Below are positions 1-9,756 of a DNA stretch of 57,783 nucleotides, one piece after another. Source of the stretch: Rhodospirillaceae bacterium. GTDB lineage: Bacteria; Pseudomonadota; Alphaproteobacteria; CACIAM-22H2. Numbering within the stretch: the stretch's first letter is position 1; every line of letters begins with the position of its first letter. A program made the position numbers and the translations under genes. Location of the stretch: the NCBI GenBank assembly GCA_022843945.1, contig JALHMR010000031.1, forward strand, positions 1 to 57,783, in the 5' to 3' direction. The notes under the pieces were generated by a model. The model ran no database searches and had not been told where the DNA came from. It was given only the letters and a program-made list of their open reading frames with translations.

Positions 1-2
1 CG

Positions 3-392
3 ACGCCGGCTGCTGCTCCGTCGGCGCCGCCGCGCAGCCTGGCGCCGCCGTCTCCGGGTGTCGTGACGCGCGTCCCGGCGCCGAGCCTCATGGCGCCGTC
101 AGCACCGACGACAAGCGGCTCGAACGGCAACAGTCAGCTCGCCGCCGCCACCGCGCCAGCGGCGCGCGGAGCCAGCGATGTCGGGCGCATCGAGGATGTG
201 AACTGGCGCTGGGGCTATCTCGTGCTGCAGGCCGATCGCACGGGCCTGCAGGTCGGTGACCGCGTCTATGCGCGGGCTGGCGACCAGAAGCTGTGGATGA
301 CGATCCGTCGGGTCAGCGGCTCGCAGGTCTCGGCCGTGCCGGATTCAGACTTGCAGCGCTACCAGGCGAACGGGCGGGTTTACCGGGATTAG
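3..392 (+). CDS. Uncharacterised Pro/Ala-rich protein, C-terminal part
   Basis: The frame is open to the left window edge, so the gene is truncated and its start lies outside; the first GTG in view (position 63) is inside the same open frame and need not be the start. The visible part is about 60 residues of low-complexity Pro/Ala/Ser sequence, then a more ordinary C-terminal segment of about 70 residues (SDVGRIEDVNWRWGYLVLQA through QANGRVYRD). This tail is rich in beta-forming residues and looks like a small folded domain, perhaps an SH3-like or OB-like barrel. I do not recognise the family. Downstream is a 200-base spacer with repeats. Confidence 0.6.
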   Translation, partial: TPAAAPSAPPRSLAPPSPGVVTRVPAPSLMAPSAPTTSGSNGNSQLAAATAPAARGASDVGRIEDVNWRWGYLVLQADRTGLQVGDRVYARAGDQKLWMTIRRVSGSQVSAVPDSDLQRYQANGRVYRD

Positions 393-441
393 CGTGACCG
401 TCTTCGATCACGCGTAAAGCGCAACAGCGTGACCGTCTTCG
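391..441. repeat. 16-bp direct repeat pair just after the first gene
   Basis: The 16-mer agcgtgaccgtcttcg occurs exactly twice, at 391-406 and 426-441, overlapping the stop of the upstream gene. The rest of the spacer up to 510 is GC-rich with short inverted segments and no credible gene. Confidence 0.85.
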
Positions 442-510
442 GCTGCGCGGACAGCGCGGCAGCGCAACGTCTTCGTTGCGCGAGAGCGCCCTCCAAGAGC
501 GAATAGTCGT

Positions 511-577
511 TGTCCTGGCTTAGCCGGGATCCATCTCTCCATCGGCACAATGGACCCCCGCTTTCGCGGGGGTGACA
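511..577. repeat. Dispersed palindromic repeat, copy 1 (short form)
   Basis: Bounded by TGTCC on the left and TGACA on the right. It shares a core with the copy at 2435-2543: about 35 bases differing at two positions, including GGGATCCATCT and CGGCACAATGGACCCC. It carries a perfect CCCCCGC/GCGGGGG hairpin. The other copy has a different, longer stem at the same place. Both copies have the same orientation and lie on either side of the chemotaxis-receptor gene. Confidence 0.8.
554..573. terminator. Hairpin between convergent genes, probable terminator
   Basis: A perfect 8-bp stem (ACCCCCGC with GCGGGGGT) closes a four-base TTTC loop. It sits between the ends of the rightward first gene and the leftward receptor gene. 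The T-tract after it is weak on both strands, so termination activity is inferred from position and stem strength. It is part of the dispersed repeat. Confidence 0.45.
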
Positions 578-594
578 TTGTTCTTTGGTTTCAC

Positions 595-2094
595 TCACAT
601 CGCGCGGACGTTGAGCAGGAACTGATCGACCCGGCCCGAGAGGTCCGTGGCCAGCTTGGATAGCGCCTGCGCGCCCCCGAGAACCGAGGAGGAATTGCGG
701 CCGGTGTCCTCGGCGGCCTGGGTGACGCCGCTGATGTTCTGCGACACTTCGCGCGTCGCCGCCGACTGCTCCTCGATCGCTCCGGAGATCGAGGTGCTGA
801 TCTCGCTCACCTGGCCGATGATGCGGCCGATCTCGCCGATCGATTTCGCCGTGCTCTGGCTGGAGTCCTGGATCCCCTTGATCTGGGCCTCGATCTCCTC
901 GGTCGCCTTGGCGGTCTGGGTGGCCAGCGATTTGACCTCGTTGGCGACGACGGCGAAACCCTTGCCGGCTTCGCCGGCGCGGGCCGCCTCGATCGTGGCA
1001 TTGAGCGCCAGCAGATTCGTCTGGCTGGCGATATCCGTGATCAGCTTGCTGACGTCGCCGATCTTGGCGGCGGCATCGAGCAGGCTGCCCATCATCTGCT
1101 CCGATTTCTGCGCCTCGCTCACCGCGACACTGATGACGCGGCTGGCTTCGCTGACCTGGCGCGAGATCTCGTTGACCGAGGCCGACAGCTCCTCGGCCGC
1201 CGTCGACACGGTCGTTGACTGCTTGTTGGTCTGCTCGGCCGCCGCGGCGAGGGATTGTGCCGTGGTTTCCATCGTGCCGGCCGAGGCCGAGACGGAGCCC
1301 ACCAGCGCCTTCACGCCGTTCTCGAAATCCGTGGCGAGATTGGCGTTCTGCTGCTTGCGTCCGGAGATGTCGGTGGCGAACTTGATGACCTTGTAGAGCC
1401 GGCCGTTGAGGTCCCGCACCGGGTTGTAGGAGGCCTCGATCCAGACTTCCTTGCCGCCCTTGCCGAAGCGCTTGTACTGGCCGGTATCGAACTCGCCGCG
1501 ATTGAGCTTCGCCCAGAACTCCTTGTACTCGGCGCTGGCCTTGTAGGCCGCATCGGCGAACATCGAATGATGGCGGCCCTTAATCTCGTCCAGGGTGTAG
1601 CCGAGCGTCGCGAGGAAGTTCTCATTGGCCGTGATGATCGTGCCGTCGAGGTTGAACTCGACTACGGCCTGGGAGCGGCCGATGGCCTCGACCTTGCCGT
1701 TGAGATCGGCGAACAGCGCCTTGGTCTTGGAGATGTCGGTGGCGAACTTGACCACCTTGTACGGCTTGCCGTTCTTGAAGAGCGGGTTGTAGGAGGCCTC
1801 GATCCAGACTTCCTTGCCGCCTTTGCCGAACCGCTTGTACTGGGCGGACTGGAATTCGCCGCGCGCGAGCCTGGCCCAGAACTCGCGATACGCCGCCGTA
1901 TCCTTCTCGGCCGGATCGACGAACATGGAGTGATGGCGGCCCTTGACCTCGTCGAGCGAGTATCCCATGGCGCCGAGGAAATTCGGGTTGGCGGTGATGA
2001 TCGTCCCGTCCAGCTTGAACTCGATGATGGCTTGTGACTTGTGGAGCGCGGACAGGATGGCGGCTTTGTCGCCGCCAAGGCTGAAGATCGTCAT
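595..2094 (-). CDS. Soluble methyl-accepting chemotaxis protein with two PAS domains
   Basis: 499 residues from the ATG preceded by GGGAG at SD distance; the frame continues upstream to 2190 but that extension is low quality. It has two tandem PAS domains (about 12-122 and 133-243) that are near duplicates offset by 121 residues. Both carry [16 protein letters not shown] and [14 protein letters not shown], the last ending in a typical PAC segment. A coiled-coil MCP signalling domain follows (about 255-495), with the conserved tip [20 protein letters not shown]. There is no transmembrane segment, so it should be a cytoplasmic receptor sensing redox, ligand or gas through PAS. No C-terminal methyltransferase-tethering pentapeptide is seen. 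No che genes are nearby. Confidence 0.93.
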   Translation of the reverse strand: MTIFSLGGDKAAILSALHKSQAIIEFKLDGTIITANPNFLGAMGYSLDEVKGRHHSMFVDPAEKDTAAYREFWARLARGEFQSAQYKRFGKGGKEVWIEASYNPLFKNGKPYKVVKFATDISKTKALFADLNGKVEAIGRSQAVVEFNLDGTIITANENFLATLGYTLDEIKGRHHSMFADAAYKASAEYKEFWAKLNRGEFDTGQYKRFGKGGKEVWIEASYNPVRDLNGRLYKVIKFATDISGRKQQNANLATDFENGVKALVGSVSASAGTMETTAQSLAAAAEQTNKQSTTVSTAAEELSASVNEISRQVSEASRVISVAVSEAQKSEQMMGSLLDAAAKIGDVSKLITDIASQTNLLALNATIEAARAGEAGKGFAVVANEVKSLATQTAKATEEIEAQIKGIQDSSQSTAKSIGEIGRIIGQVSEISTSISGAIEEQSAATREVSQNISGVTQAAEDTGRNSSSVLGGAQALSKLATDLSGRVDQFLLNVRAM

Positions 2095-2216
2095 GGGTAC
2101 TCCCGAAATCTGGCATGGGACGGGCCGCCTGGTTCTGGGGGCCTCGCCACTCGCAGTGTTCGCGCCCTTGGAAGGAGCGGGGCACCGCAAAGCCGGGGGA
2201 GAATAGGAAAGGCGCC

Positions 2217-2345
2217 TTAAGAAGATATAAAAAATGGACGCAGTTATGCCTAAAGCGCCTTTATCAAAATATTAGATAGAGAATTACTGGTTAAAACGGC
2301 CCCCCTATAAGGAAATACAGGCGCCCATATTATTCTAGTTTGGAT
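2217..2345 (-). promoter_or_regulatory. AT-rich upstream region, likely promoter area of the MCP gene
   Basis: This stretch is far more AT-rich than the rest of the window (for example ATATAAAAAATGG and TATCAAAATATTAGATAG). It lies 120-250 bases upstream of the receptor start, as a promoter would. No unambiguous -35/-10 or sigma-28 pair could be fixed. GGCGCC-containing motifs recur at about 2211 and 2255. The remaining gene-free interval (2095-2600) holds only this area and the second dispersed-repeat copy. Confidence 0.35.
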
Positions 2346-2434
2346 TGACGATCTTCTTGGCGCAGCAACCGTAAGTGTCGCGCGCCGGCGGAAGCGGCAT
2401 GATCCGGGCAAGGGGTTCGGGTATCGGGAGAGAC

Positions 2435-2543
2435 TGTCATCCCGGCCAAGCGGCCTTGGCCGCGCGAGCCGGGATCCATCTATCCACCGGCACAATGGAC
2501 CCCGGATCGCGTCACGCTAACGCGTGACTTGTCCGGGGTGACA
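2435..2543. repeat. Dispersed palindromic repeat, copy 2 (long form)
   Basis: About 109 bases with inverted ends TGTCA...TGACA. Inside are two palindromic modules: ATCCCGGC with GCCGGGAT on the left and CCCCGGA with a TCCGGGG partner on the right. The core is shared with copy 1 at 511-577. Frames through it give a CHP-type pseudo-peptide with no coding character. It looks like a non-coding extragenic palindromic element. Confidence 0.8.
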
Positions 2544-2600
2544 TTGAGAAAAGTAGCAAAGAGCGCGCACTCGCTCGACCGCGCCGGCGGCGGCCTTCGC

Positions 2601-2960
2601 TCAGGCGGCGAGGGCGCCCCTGACTTCAGTGAGCAAGGCCTCGCCGGAGATCGGCTTGCGCAGGATCTTGCCCTCGGCCTCGTGGGTCGGGATGTCGAAG
2701 GCGGTCATGTAGAGGACGTGCAGGTTCATGCGGCGCATCCGGGCCATGCGCGCCAGGGCGAAGCCGTTGACGCGATTCGGCATGACGACGTCGGTGAGCA
2801 GCAGGTCGATGCGCTCGCTGCCGTTGATGGTGTCGAGAGCGCGGCGATAGTCCGCCGCCGAGGTCACCGCGTAGCCGGCATCCCTGAGCATCATCTCGGT
2901 CGCATAGCGGAACGACTCATCGTCATCGACGAGCAGGATATGAGATTGACCGTCTGTCAT
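2601..2960 (-). CDS. Single-domain response regulator (CheY-like receiver)
   Basis: 119 residues, a receiver domain and nothing else. The acidic pocket is D12-D13-D14, the phospho-acceptor D57 (LLTDVVMP), the switch Thr T86 and the conserved Lys K102 before a cis-Pro (RKP). All residues needed for phosphotransfer are present. There is no output domain, so it acts by protein-protein contact or as a phosphate shuttle. It is transcribed divergently from the stressosome operon 195 bases away and could be a partner of the hybrid kinases there; that link is inference. Confidence 0.9.
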   Translation of the reverse strand: MTDGQSHILLVDDDESFRYATEMMLRDAGYAVTSAADYRRALDTINGSERIDLLLTDVVMPNRVNGFALARMARMRRMNLHVLYMTAFDIPTHEAEGKILRKPISGEALLTEVRGALAA

Positions 2961-2980
2961 CTGTCGAACCTACCCCTAAA

Positions 2981-3009
2981 TTGACGTCTTAACTATATGC
3001 GTTAATACT
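2981..3009 (+). promoter_or_regulatory. Candidate sigma-70-type promoter for the rsbR operon
   Basis: TTGACG (5/6 to the -35 consensus) is separated by 17 bases from AATACT (4/6 to the -10), in a locally AT-rich stretch between two divergent genes, about 145 bases before the rsbR start. Found by eye. Confidence 0.35.
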
Positions 3010-3154
3010 CCTTTCCATCAACGCTTTCGCTTATCTTGAGCGGCCCGGTTCTCGGTATTCCGCTCCTCACGCAATCCAGCGGCAACCAGCGTCTTCGGCT
3101 TCCTAAACCGCGGGCGTCTTCAAGTGTTTGCGGCCAAAAACAAGGGTGGAAATC

Positions 3155-4072
3155 ATGGCAGCCCCGACCCCGAGCATGCTCCCGCAACTCCTGGACAAGC
3201 ATCAGGCGCAGTTGATGAAGGACTGGCTGGCCGGCCAGAGGGCGGCCGGTGTCGTTGTGGACGTTGAGTCCGACGAACGCGTCCGGCGCTTCATCGCGGC
3301 CTTGCGGCAAGGCGCTTCCAGCAATGCCGACGACGTCAAGAACGCCGACTGGGCCGCGGCCCGCGACGTGCTGGAGCAGATCTCGCGCGAGCGCGCCCTC
3401 AAGGGCTCGACCCCGGTCGAGACCGTGATGTTCGTCTTCTCGCTCAAGGACCCGCTCTTCGCGCTGCTGCGCAGGGAATGCGGTAGCGACGCCGACCGGC
3501 TGGCCCGGGAGATCGCCAACGCCATGCATCTCCTCGACCAGCTCGGCCTCTACACCGTGGAGGTCTTCCAGAAGAGCCGCGAGGAGGTGATCGGCCGCCA
3601 GCAGGAGGAACTGCTGGAGCTGTCGACGCCGGTGGTCCAGCTCTGGGACGGCGTCATCGCCGTGCCGCTGATCGGCACGCTCGACAGCGCCCGCACCCAG
3701 GTGGTGATGGAGAGCCTGCTGGAGGAAATCGTGCGCACCGGCGCCGAAATAGCCATCATCGACATCACCGGCGTGCCGACCGTCGACACGCTGGTGGCGC
3801 AGCACCTGCTCAAGACCGTCTCGGCGGCCCGCCTGATGGGCGCCGACTGCATCATCAGCGGCATCCGGCCGCAGATCGCCCAGACCATCGTGCATCTCGG
3901 CGTCGAGCTCGACGTGATCTCCAAGGCGACGATGGCCGATGCCTTCGCCGTGGCGCTGCGGCGCACCGGCCGGATGGTCGTCTCGCGCGCCGGCAACGGC
4001 AAGGGCGCATCCAAGGCGGAGAACGGCGACAAGGCTGCCGGCAAGACTGGCGCCGGCCAGTCGGGCGAGTAG
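3155..4072 (+). CDS. rsbR: RsbR-family stressosome scaffold/sensor protein (STAS)
   Basis: 305 residues from the ATG with GGGTGGA upstream; a TTG nine codons earlier is rejected for lack of an SD. The N-terminal alpha-helical region (about 1-150) resembles the RsbRD-type sensory domain. The STAS domain (about 156-270) has the RsbR signature IDITGVPTVDT and SGIRPQIAQTIVHLG. T212 of VDT aligns with the phosphorylated Ser of RsbS. In known systems RsbR and RsbS co-assemble into the stressosome core, which holds the kinase RsbT until stress. The last 35 residues are a Lys/Gly/Ala-rich tail, probably disordered. First gene of a six-gene operon with rsbS 5 bases downstream. Confidence 0.92.
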   Translation: MAAPTPSMLPQLLDKHQAQLMKDWLAGQRAAGVVVDVESDERVRRFIAALRQGASSNADDVKNADWAAARDVLEQISRERALKGSTPVETVMFVFSLKDPLFALLRRECGSDADRLAREIANAMHLLDQLGLYTVEVFQKSREEVIGRQQEELLELSTPVVQLWDGVIAVPLIGTLDSARTQVVMESLLEEIVRTGAEIAIIDITGVPTVDTLVAQHLLKTVSAARLMGADCIISGIRPQIAQTIVHLGVELDVISKATMADAFAVALRRTGRMVVSRAGNGKGASKAENGDKAAGKTGAGQSGE

Positions 4073-4077
4073 CAATC

Positions 4078-4467
4078 ATGGACCAGATCCCGATCCTGAA
4101 GATCGGCGACTGCCTGCTGGTCAGCATCCAGGTCGACATGCACGACCGGCTGGCGCTGCAGCTGCAGGACGATCTGACCAACAAGATCGTCACCAGCCGG
4201 GCGCGCGGCGTGATGATCGACATCTCGGCGCTGGAGATCGTCGATTCCTTCATCGGCCGCATGCTCAACAACATCGCCGCCATGTCCAAGGTGCTCGACG
4301 CGGTCACCGTGGTGGTCGGCATGCGTCCGGCGGTGGCCATCACGCTGGTGGAGCTCGGTCTCGCGCTCACGGGGGTGAGGACGGCGCTCAACGTCGACAA
4401 GGGGCTGGAGCTCATCCGTCACCTCATCGACGATGAACAGGACCCCGATGATCGTCGAGAAGAGTGA
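4078..4467 (+). CDS. rsbS: RsbS-family STAS antagonist of RsbT
   Basis: 129 residues, a bare STAS domain. The motif IDISALEIVDSFIGRML contains S57, equivalent to the Ser of B. subtilis RsbS that RsbT phosphorylates. A second conserved block GMRPAVAITLVELG follows. Known role: with RsbR it builds the stressosome core and sequesters RsbT. The C-terminal dozen residues are acidic and extend past the start of rsbT, so the two genes overlap by 20-35 bases and are probably translationally coupled. Confidence 0.92.
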   Translation: MDQIPILKIGDCLLVSIQVDMHDRLALQLQDDLTNKIVTSRARGVMIDISALEIVDSFIGRMLNNIAAMSKVLDAVTVVVGMRPAVAITLVELGLALTGVRTALNVDKGLELIRHLIDDEQDPDDRREE

Positions 4468-4852
4468 GACGCTGCCCGTCCGCGTCTCCGAGGACGTCGT
4501 GCGGGTGCGCCAGCTCGTCCGGGTCCACGCGGTCAAGGCCGGATTCAGCCTGGTCGACCAGACCAAGATCGTCACCGCGGCGAGCGAGATCGCCCGCAAC
4601 ACGATCGACTACGGCGGCGGCGGAGAGGCCCGCATCGAGAGCGTGACGCTCGGCATCCGCAAGGGCGTGCGCCTGACCTTCAGCGACAAGGGTCCTGGGA
4701 TCGAGGACATCGAGCGGGCCCTGCGCGACGGTTATACGACCGGCGGCGGGCTTGGGCTCGGCCTGAGCGGCGCCAAGCGCCTGTCCAACGAGTTCGATAT
4801 CCAGTCGGCGCCCGGCCAGGGAACGACGGTCTCCCTGGCGCGTTGGAAGTAG
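4448..4852 (+). CDS. rsbT: RsbT-family serine kinase/switch protein
   Basis: 134 residues from the ATG with AGGA in front; an ATG 15 bases earlier (4433) is an alternative. A single GHKL-type ATPase domain has the N box E47/N51 (SEIARNTIDYGGGG), G1 box DKGPGIED (D80) and G2 box GGGLGLGLSGAKRL. Family members phosphorylate RsbS/RsbR and, once released, activate a downstream partner: RsbU in Bacillus. No rsbU or sigB is present here; the operon continues into a phosphatase and hybrid kinases instead. Four bases separate it from the next gene. Confidence 0.92.
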   Translation: MIVEKSETLPVRVSEDVVRVRQLVRVHAVKAGFSLVDQTKIVTAASEIARNTIDYGGGGEARIESVTLGIRKGVRLTFSDKGPGIEDIERALRDGYTTGGGLGLGLSGAKRLSNEFDIQSAPGQGTTVSLARWK

Positions 4853-4856
4853 AACC

Positions 4857-5837
4857 ATGATTGTCGCGGTCGCCGATCAGAGCCAGGTGGCCGCCTCCCG
4901 ACGCGTGGCGAGCGACTTCGCCGCCGAACATGGGGCCGACGAAGCCGCGGTCGGGCGCGTGGCGCTGATCGCCACCGAGATGGCCACCAACCTCCTCAAG
5001 CATGCGACGCGCGGCGAGCTGGTCATCAGCCGCTACGACGACGCCTCGGGCGCCGGTATCGAGCTGCTCGGCCTCGACAAGGCAGACGGCATGGCCAACG
5101 TGCCGCGCTCGATGGAGGACGGCTACTCCACCGCGGGCTCCCCGGGCACCGGCCTGGGCGCCATCCGGCGACAGGCCGACCAGTTCGAGGTCTTCTCGCG
5201 GCCGGGGCTCGGCACGGCGATCCTGGCGCGGATAGCAGCCGGCAAGCCGGGCAAGGCGGCGGCACCTCTGGTCGGCGCCGTCCTGGCGCCCTACCCCGGT
5301 GAAACCGCCTGCGGCGATGCCTGGGCCTTCGGCCTGGCGACCGGCAAGCCCACGCTGATGGCGGTCGACGGGTCCGGCCACGGCGTGCTGGCCGCGGACG
5401 CAGCCGCGATCGCGGTGCGGGTCTTTCACGACCGGCTCGGCGACAACCCGACGCTCCTGGTGGAGGACATCCACCGCGCCCTGGCCCCGACGCGGGGGGC
5501 GGCCGTCGCCGTGGCCCAGGTCGACCGGGCCGGGAAGGTCGTGCGCTATGTCGGCATCGGCAATATCTCCGGCGCCATCCTCACCGGTGGCGAGGTGCGG
5601 CGCATGGTGTCGCATAACGGCACGGCCGGGCACATCGCCCCGCGGATCCGCGAATTCACCTATCCTTATAGTGCCGGCGCCGCGATCCTTTTGCACTCCG
5701 ACGGCTTGAGCAACCGCTGGGATATGGCGCATTATCCGGGCCTGGCCGCCAGCCATCCCAGCCTGGTCGCCGGAGTTCTGTACCGCGATCATCGGCGGGG
5801 GCGCGATGACGCGTCGGTCGTCGTCATGCGGACCTGA
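4857..5837 (+). CDS. RsbX-like SpoIIE/PP2C phosphatase with N-terminal GHKL ATPase domain
   Basis: 326 residues. Residues 1-128 form a kinase-like ATP-binding domain (E41/N45 in TEMATNLLKHA, glycine-rich GSPGTGLGAI). Residues 135-326 form a SpoIIE-type PP2C phosphatase with intact metal ligands D154 (CGDAWAF), D171 (VDGSGHG), D282 (HSDGLSN) and D317/D318 (RRGRDDAS). In Gram-positive stressosomes RsbX dephosphorylates RsbR/RsbS to reset the complex; the position after rsbT fits that job. It is longer than classical RsbX (about 200 residues) because of the extra domain, which may tether it to the STAS proteins. Confidence 0.88.
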   Translation: MIVAVADQSQVAASRRVASDFAAEHGADEAAVGRVALIATEMATNLLKHATRGELVISRYDDASGAGIELLGLDKADGMANVPRSMEDGYSTAGSPGTGLGAIRRQADQFEVFSRPGLGTAILARIAAGKPGKAAAPLVGAVLAPYPGETACGDAWAFGLATGKPTLMAVDGSGHGVLAADAAAIAVRVFHDRLGDNPTLLVEDIHRALAPTRGAAVAVAQVDRAGKVVRYVGIGNISGAILTGGEVRRMVSHNGTAGHIAPRIREFTYPYSAGAAILLHSDGLSNRWDMAHYPGLAASHPSLVAGVLYRDHRRGRDDASVVVMRT

Positions 5838-5840
5838 GCC

Positions 5841-7963
5841 ATGAACGCGCGCCTCCTCGCCATCAGCATCGAGCAGGAAACCGACATCATCCTGGCGCGC
5901 CAGCGCACGCGCAGTATCGCGGCCCTGCTCGGCTTCGACTCCCAGGATCAGACGCGCATCACCACCGCGGTGTCGGAGATCGTGCGCAACGCCCTCGAAT
6001 ACGGCCGCGGCGGGCGCATCGAATACGGCATCGACGGTGTCGAGCCGCTGCAGGCGCTGACCATCTCGGTCGAGGACCAGGGGCCGGGCATCGCCGATCC
6101 GGAGGCGGTCCTCGCCGGCAGGCACCAGTCGACCACCGGCATGGGTGTCGGCATCATCGGCGCGCGCCGGCTGATGGACCGCTTCGAGCTGCACAGCAAG
6201 CGGGGGACGGGGACCAAGGTCACCATGGCCAAGGTCCTGCCCAGGCGCAGCCAGCCGGTCACCCCGGCGGGTCTCAAGCGCCTGGTCGCCGGCATCGACG
6301 TGCAGGAGATGGCCGACCCGGTGGCCGAGGTTCGGCGCCAGAACCGCGAGATGCTCACCCAGCTCGACCAGCTGACCCAGCGCCAGGGCGAGCTCAACGA
6401 GGTCAACCGCGAGCTCCAGGACACCAACCGCGGCGTGGTGGCGCTCTACGCCGAGCTCGAGGAGCGCGCCGACCACCTGCGCCGGGCCGACCAGCTCAAG
6501 TCGCGCTTCCTGTCCAACATGAGCCACGAGTTCCGCACGCCGCTGAACTCGATCCTCTCGCTCTCGCGGCTTCTGCTCTCGCACAGCGACGGCACGCTGC
6601 TGCCCGAGCAGCACAAGCAGGTGCAGTTCATCCGCAAGTCGGCCGAGAACCTGATGGAGCTGGTCAACGACTTGCTCGATCTCGCCAAGGTCGAGGCCGG
6701 CAAGACCGTGGTCAACCCGCGCGACTTCGTCGTCGAGGACCTGTTCAGCGCCCTGCGCGGCATGCTGCGGCCGCTGCTGATCGGCGATTCCGTGCTGCTG
6801 CTCTTCGAGGATGCGACCGACGTGCCGCCGATGAACGGCGACGAAGGCAAGGTCTCGCAGATCCTGCGCAACTTCGTCTCCAACGCGCTCAAGTTCACCG
6901 AGCGCGGCGAGGTCCGCGTCTGGGCGCAGTACGATCGCGACGCCGATACGGTGACCTTCAAGGTCCGCGATACCGGCATCGGCATCGCCGCCGAGGACCA
7001 TGGCCGGATCTGGGAGGAGTTCAGCCAGGTCGAGCACGCCCTGCAGCGCCGGGTGAAGGGAACCGGGCTCGGCCTGCCGCTGTCGCGCCGGCTGGCCGAG
7101 CTGCTGCGCGGCAGCGTGGCGGTCGACAGCGAGCCGGGGCAGGGCTCGGTGTTCTCGCTCACCCTGCCGCGGCGCTTCGATCCGATGGCGGCGGAACGCG
7201 ACACCAGGGAGATCTGGGCGCTCGACGCCGCGCGCCTGCCGGTGCTCATCGTCGAGAACAATCCGGCCGACTCCTTCAGCCTCGAACGGGCCCTTTCCCG
7301 CTCGCGCTATCAGCCCATTGCCGTCCGCTCGATCGCCGAGGCGGAGGCGGCGCTGGAGCAATTGAGCCCGGCGGCCGTGATCCTCGACGTGCTGCTCGAC
7401 GGCGAGGAGTCGTGGCCGCTGCTGCTCAAGCTGCGGCAGAGCGACAAATGGGGCCGCCTGCCGGTTATCGTCGTCTCCACCAGCGAGGAAGAAGGCAAGG
7501 CTTATGGTTTCGGCGCCGACGCCGTCTTCTCCAAGCCGATCGATCCGGCAGTATTGGTGCGCGCCCTCGACGAGCATACCGGCGTCAATTCGGTTACTCG
7601 CGTCCTGGTGATCGACGACGAGGAAATCTCGCGCTACCTGGTGCGCCAGCTGCTGCCGCGCGGCGCCTTCGACATCCGCGAGGCGGCGACCGCCATCGCC
7701 GGGCTGGAGAGCGCGCAGGCGGAGCCGCCCGACGTCATCCTGCTCGACCTCAACATGGCGCCGATGGACGGCTTCGAGCTGCTCGACCGCCTGGCAGCGA
7801 CGCCGGGGCCGCCGGCCATCGTCGTCACCTCGGTGAGCATCGACGACCGCTTGCGCGAGCGACTGTCGCGGGCCTCGAGCGTGGTTTCCAAGTATGACCT
7901 GACCACCGACACCCTGGTCAACGCCATCCGCCAGGCGATGGACGGCGAGGCGACGCGGGTGTC

Positions 7964-7967
<4 letters not shown>
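5841..7967 (+). CDS. RsbT-like domain fused to hybrid histidine kinase with two receivers
   Basis: 708 residues. The order is an RsbT-like GHKL domain (1-135; N box SEIVRNALEYGRGG with E46/N50, D79 in EDQGPGI), a coiled coil (about 160-215), HisKA with phospho-His H229 (NMSHEFRTPLN), HATPase_c (about 325-450), receiver 1 (D516 in ILDVLL, but its acidic pair is ENN) and receiver 2 (D636 in LLDLNM, Lys in VSKYD). No transmembrane segment: a soluble kinase. The N-terminal domain could dock on the RsbR/RsbS core as RsbT does, placing a phosphorelay under stressosome control (inference). It ends with an ATGA overlap into the next gene. Confidence 0.88.
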
Positions 7968-9625
<1,658 letters not shown>

Positions 9626-9705
9626 GGCCCAAACCGGCGCGCCGGCCCGGGTTTCCCCGGGGTGGATTCAGCGATACCGTCTGGGTATAGTCGGGACGAC
9701 GGCAT

Positions 9706-9725
9706 CCCGTGGCAAGAACCACGGG
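9706..9725 (+). promoter_or_regulatory. Leader hairpin upstream of the TAXI binding-protein gene
   Basis: A perfect 7-bp stem CCCGTGG/CCACGGG with loop CAAGAA, 31 bases before the start codon and ahead of a strong GGGAGGAG ribosome site. It may stabilise the mRNA 5' end; no function is shown. Confidence 0.35.
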
Positions 9726-9756
9726 GGCCCAATGTTGAGCATCCGGGAGGAGACCT

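Noticed and set aside
389-598. Small minus-strand frame with a CHPRESGGP peptide
   Set aside because: It is a reading of the dispersed palindromic repeat, with no SD and no protein character; 2250-2495 is the same case.
3002-4075. 357-codon minus-strand frame opposite rsbR
   Set aside because: His/Gly/Ala/Asp-rich shadow; rsbR on the + strand carries the STAS signatures and a good SD.
4680-7577. A 965-codon open frame on the minus strand opposite rsbT, the phosphatase and the hybrid kinase
   Set aside because: Shadow of GC-rich coding on the other strand: composition is Arg/His/Ala/Asp-rich with no domain, and the + strand genes there have clear conserved motifs. The same applies to long antisense frames at 7634-9544, 15779-17404, 17037-18881, 20851-22419, 25489-27270 and 33425-34939.
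9629-9677. Possible terminator after the second hybrid kinase (CCGGCGCGCCGG and CCCGGG palindromes)
   Set aside because: Several short GC palindromes overlap, but none has a U-tract or a convincing single stem; not distinguishable from GC-rich background.
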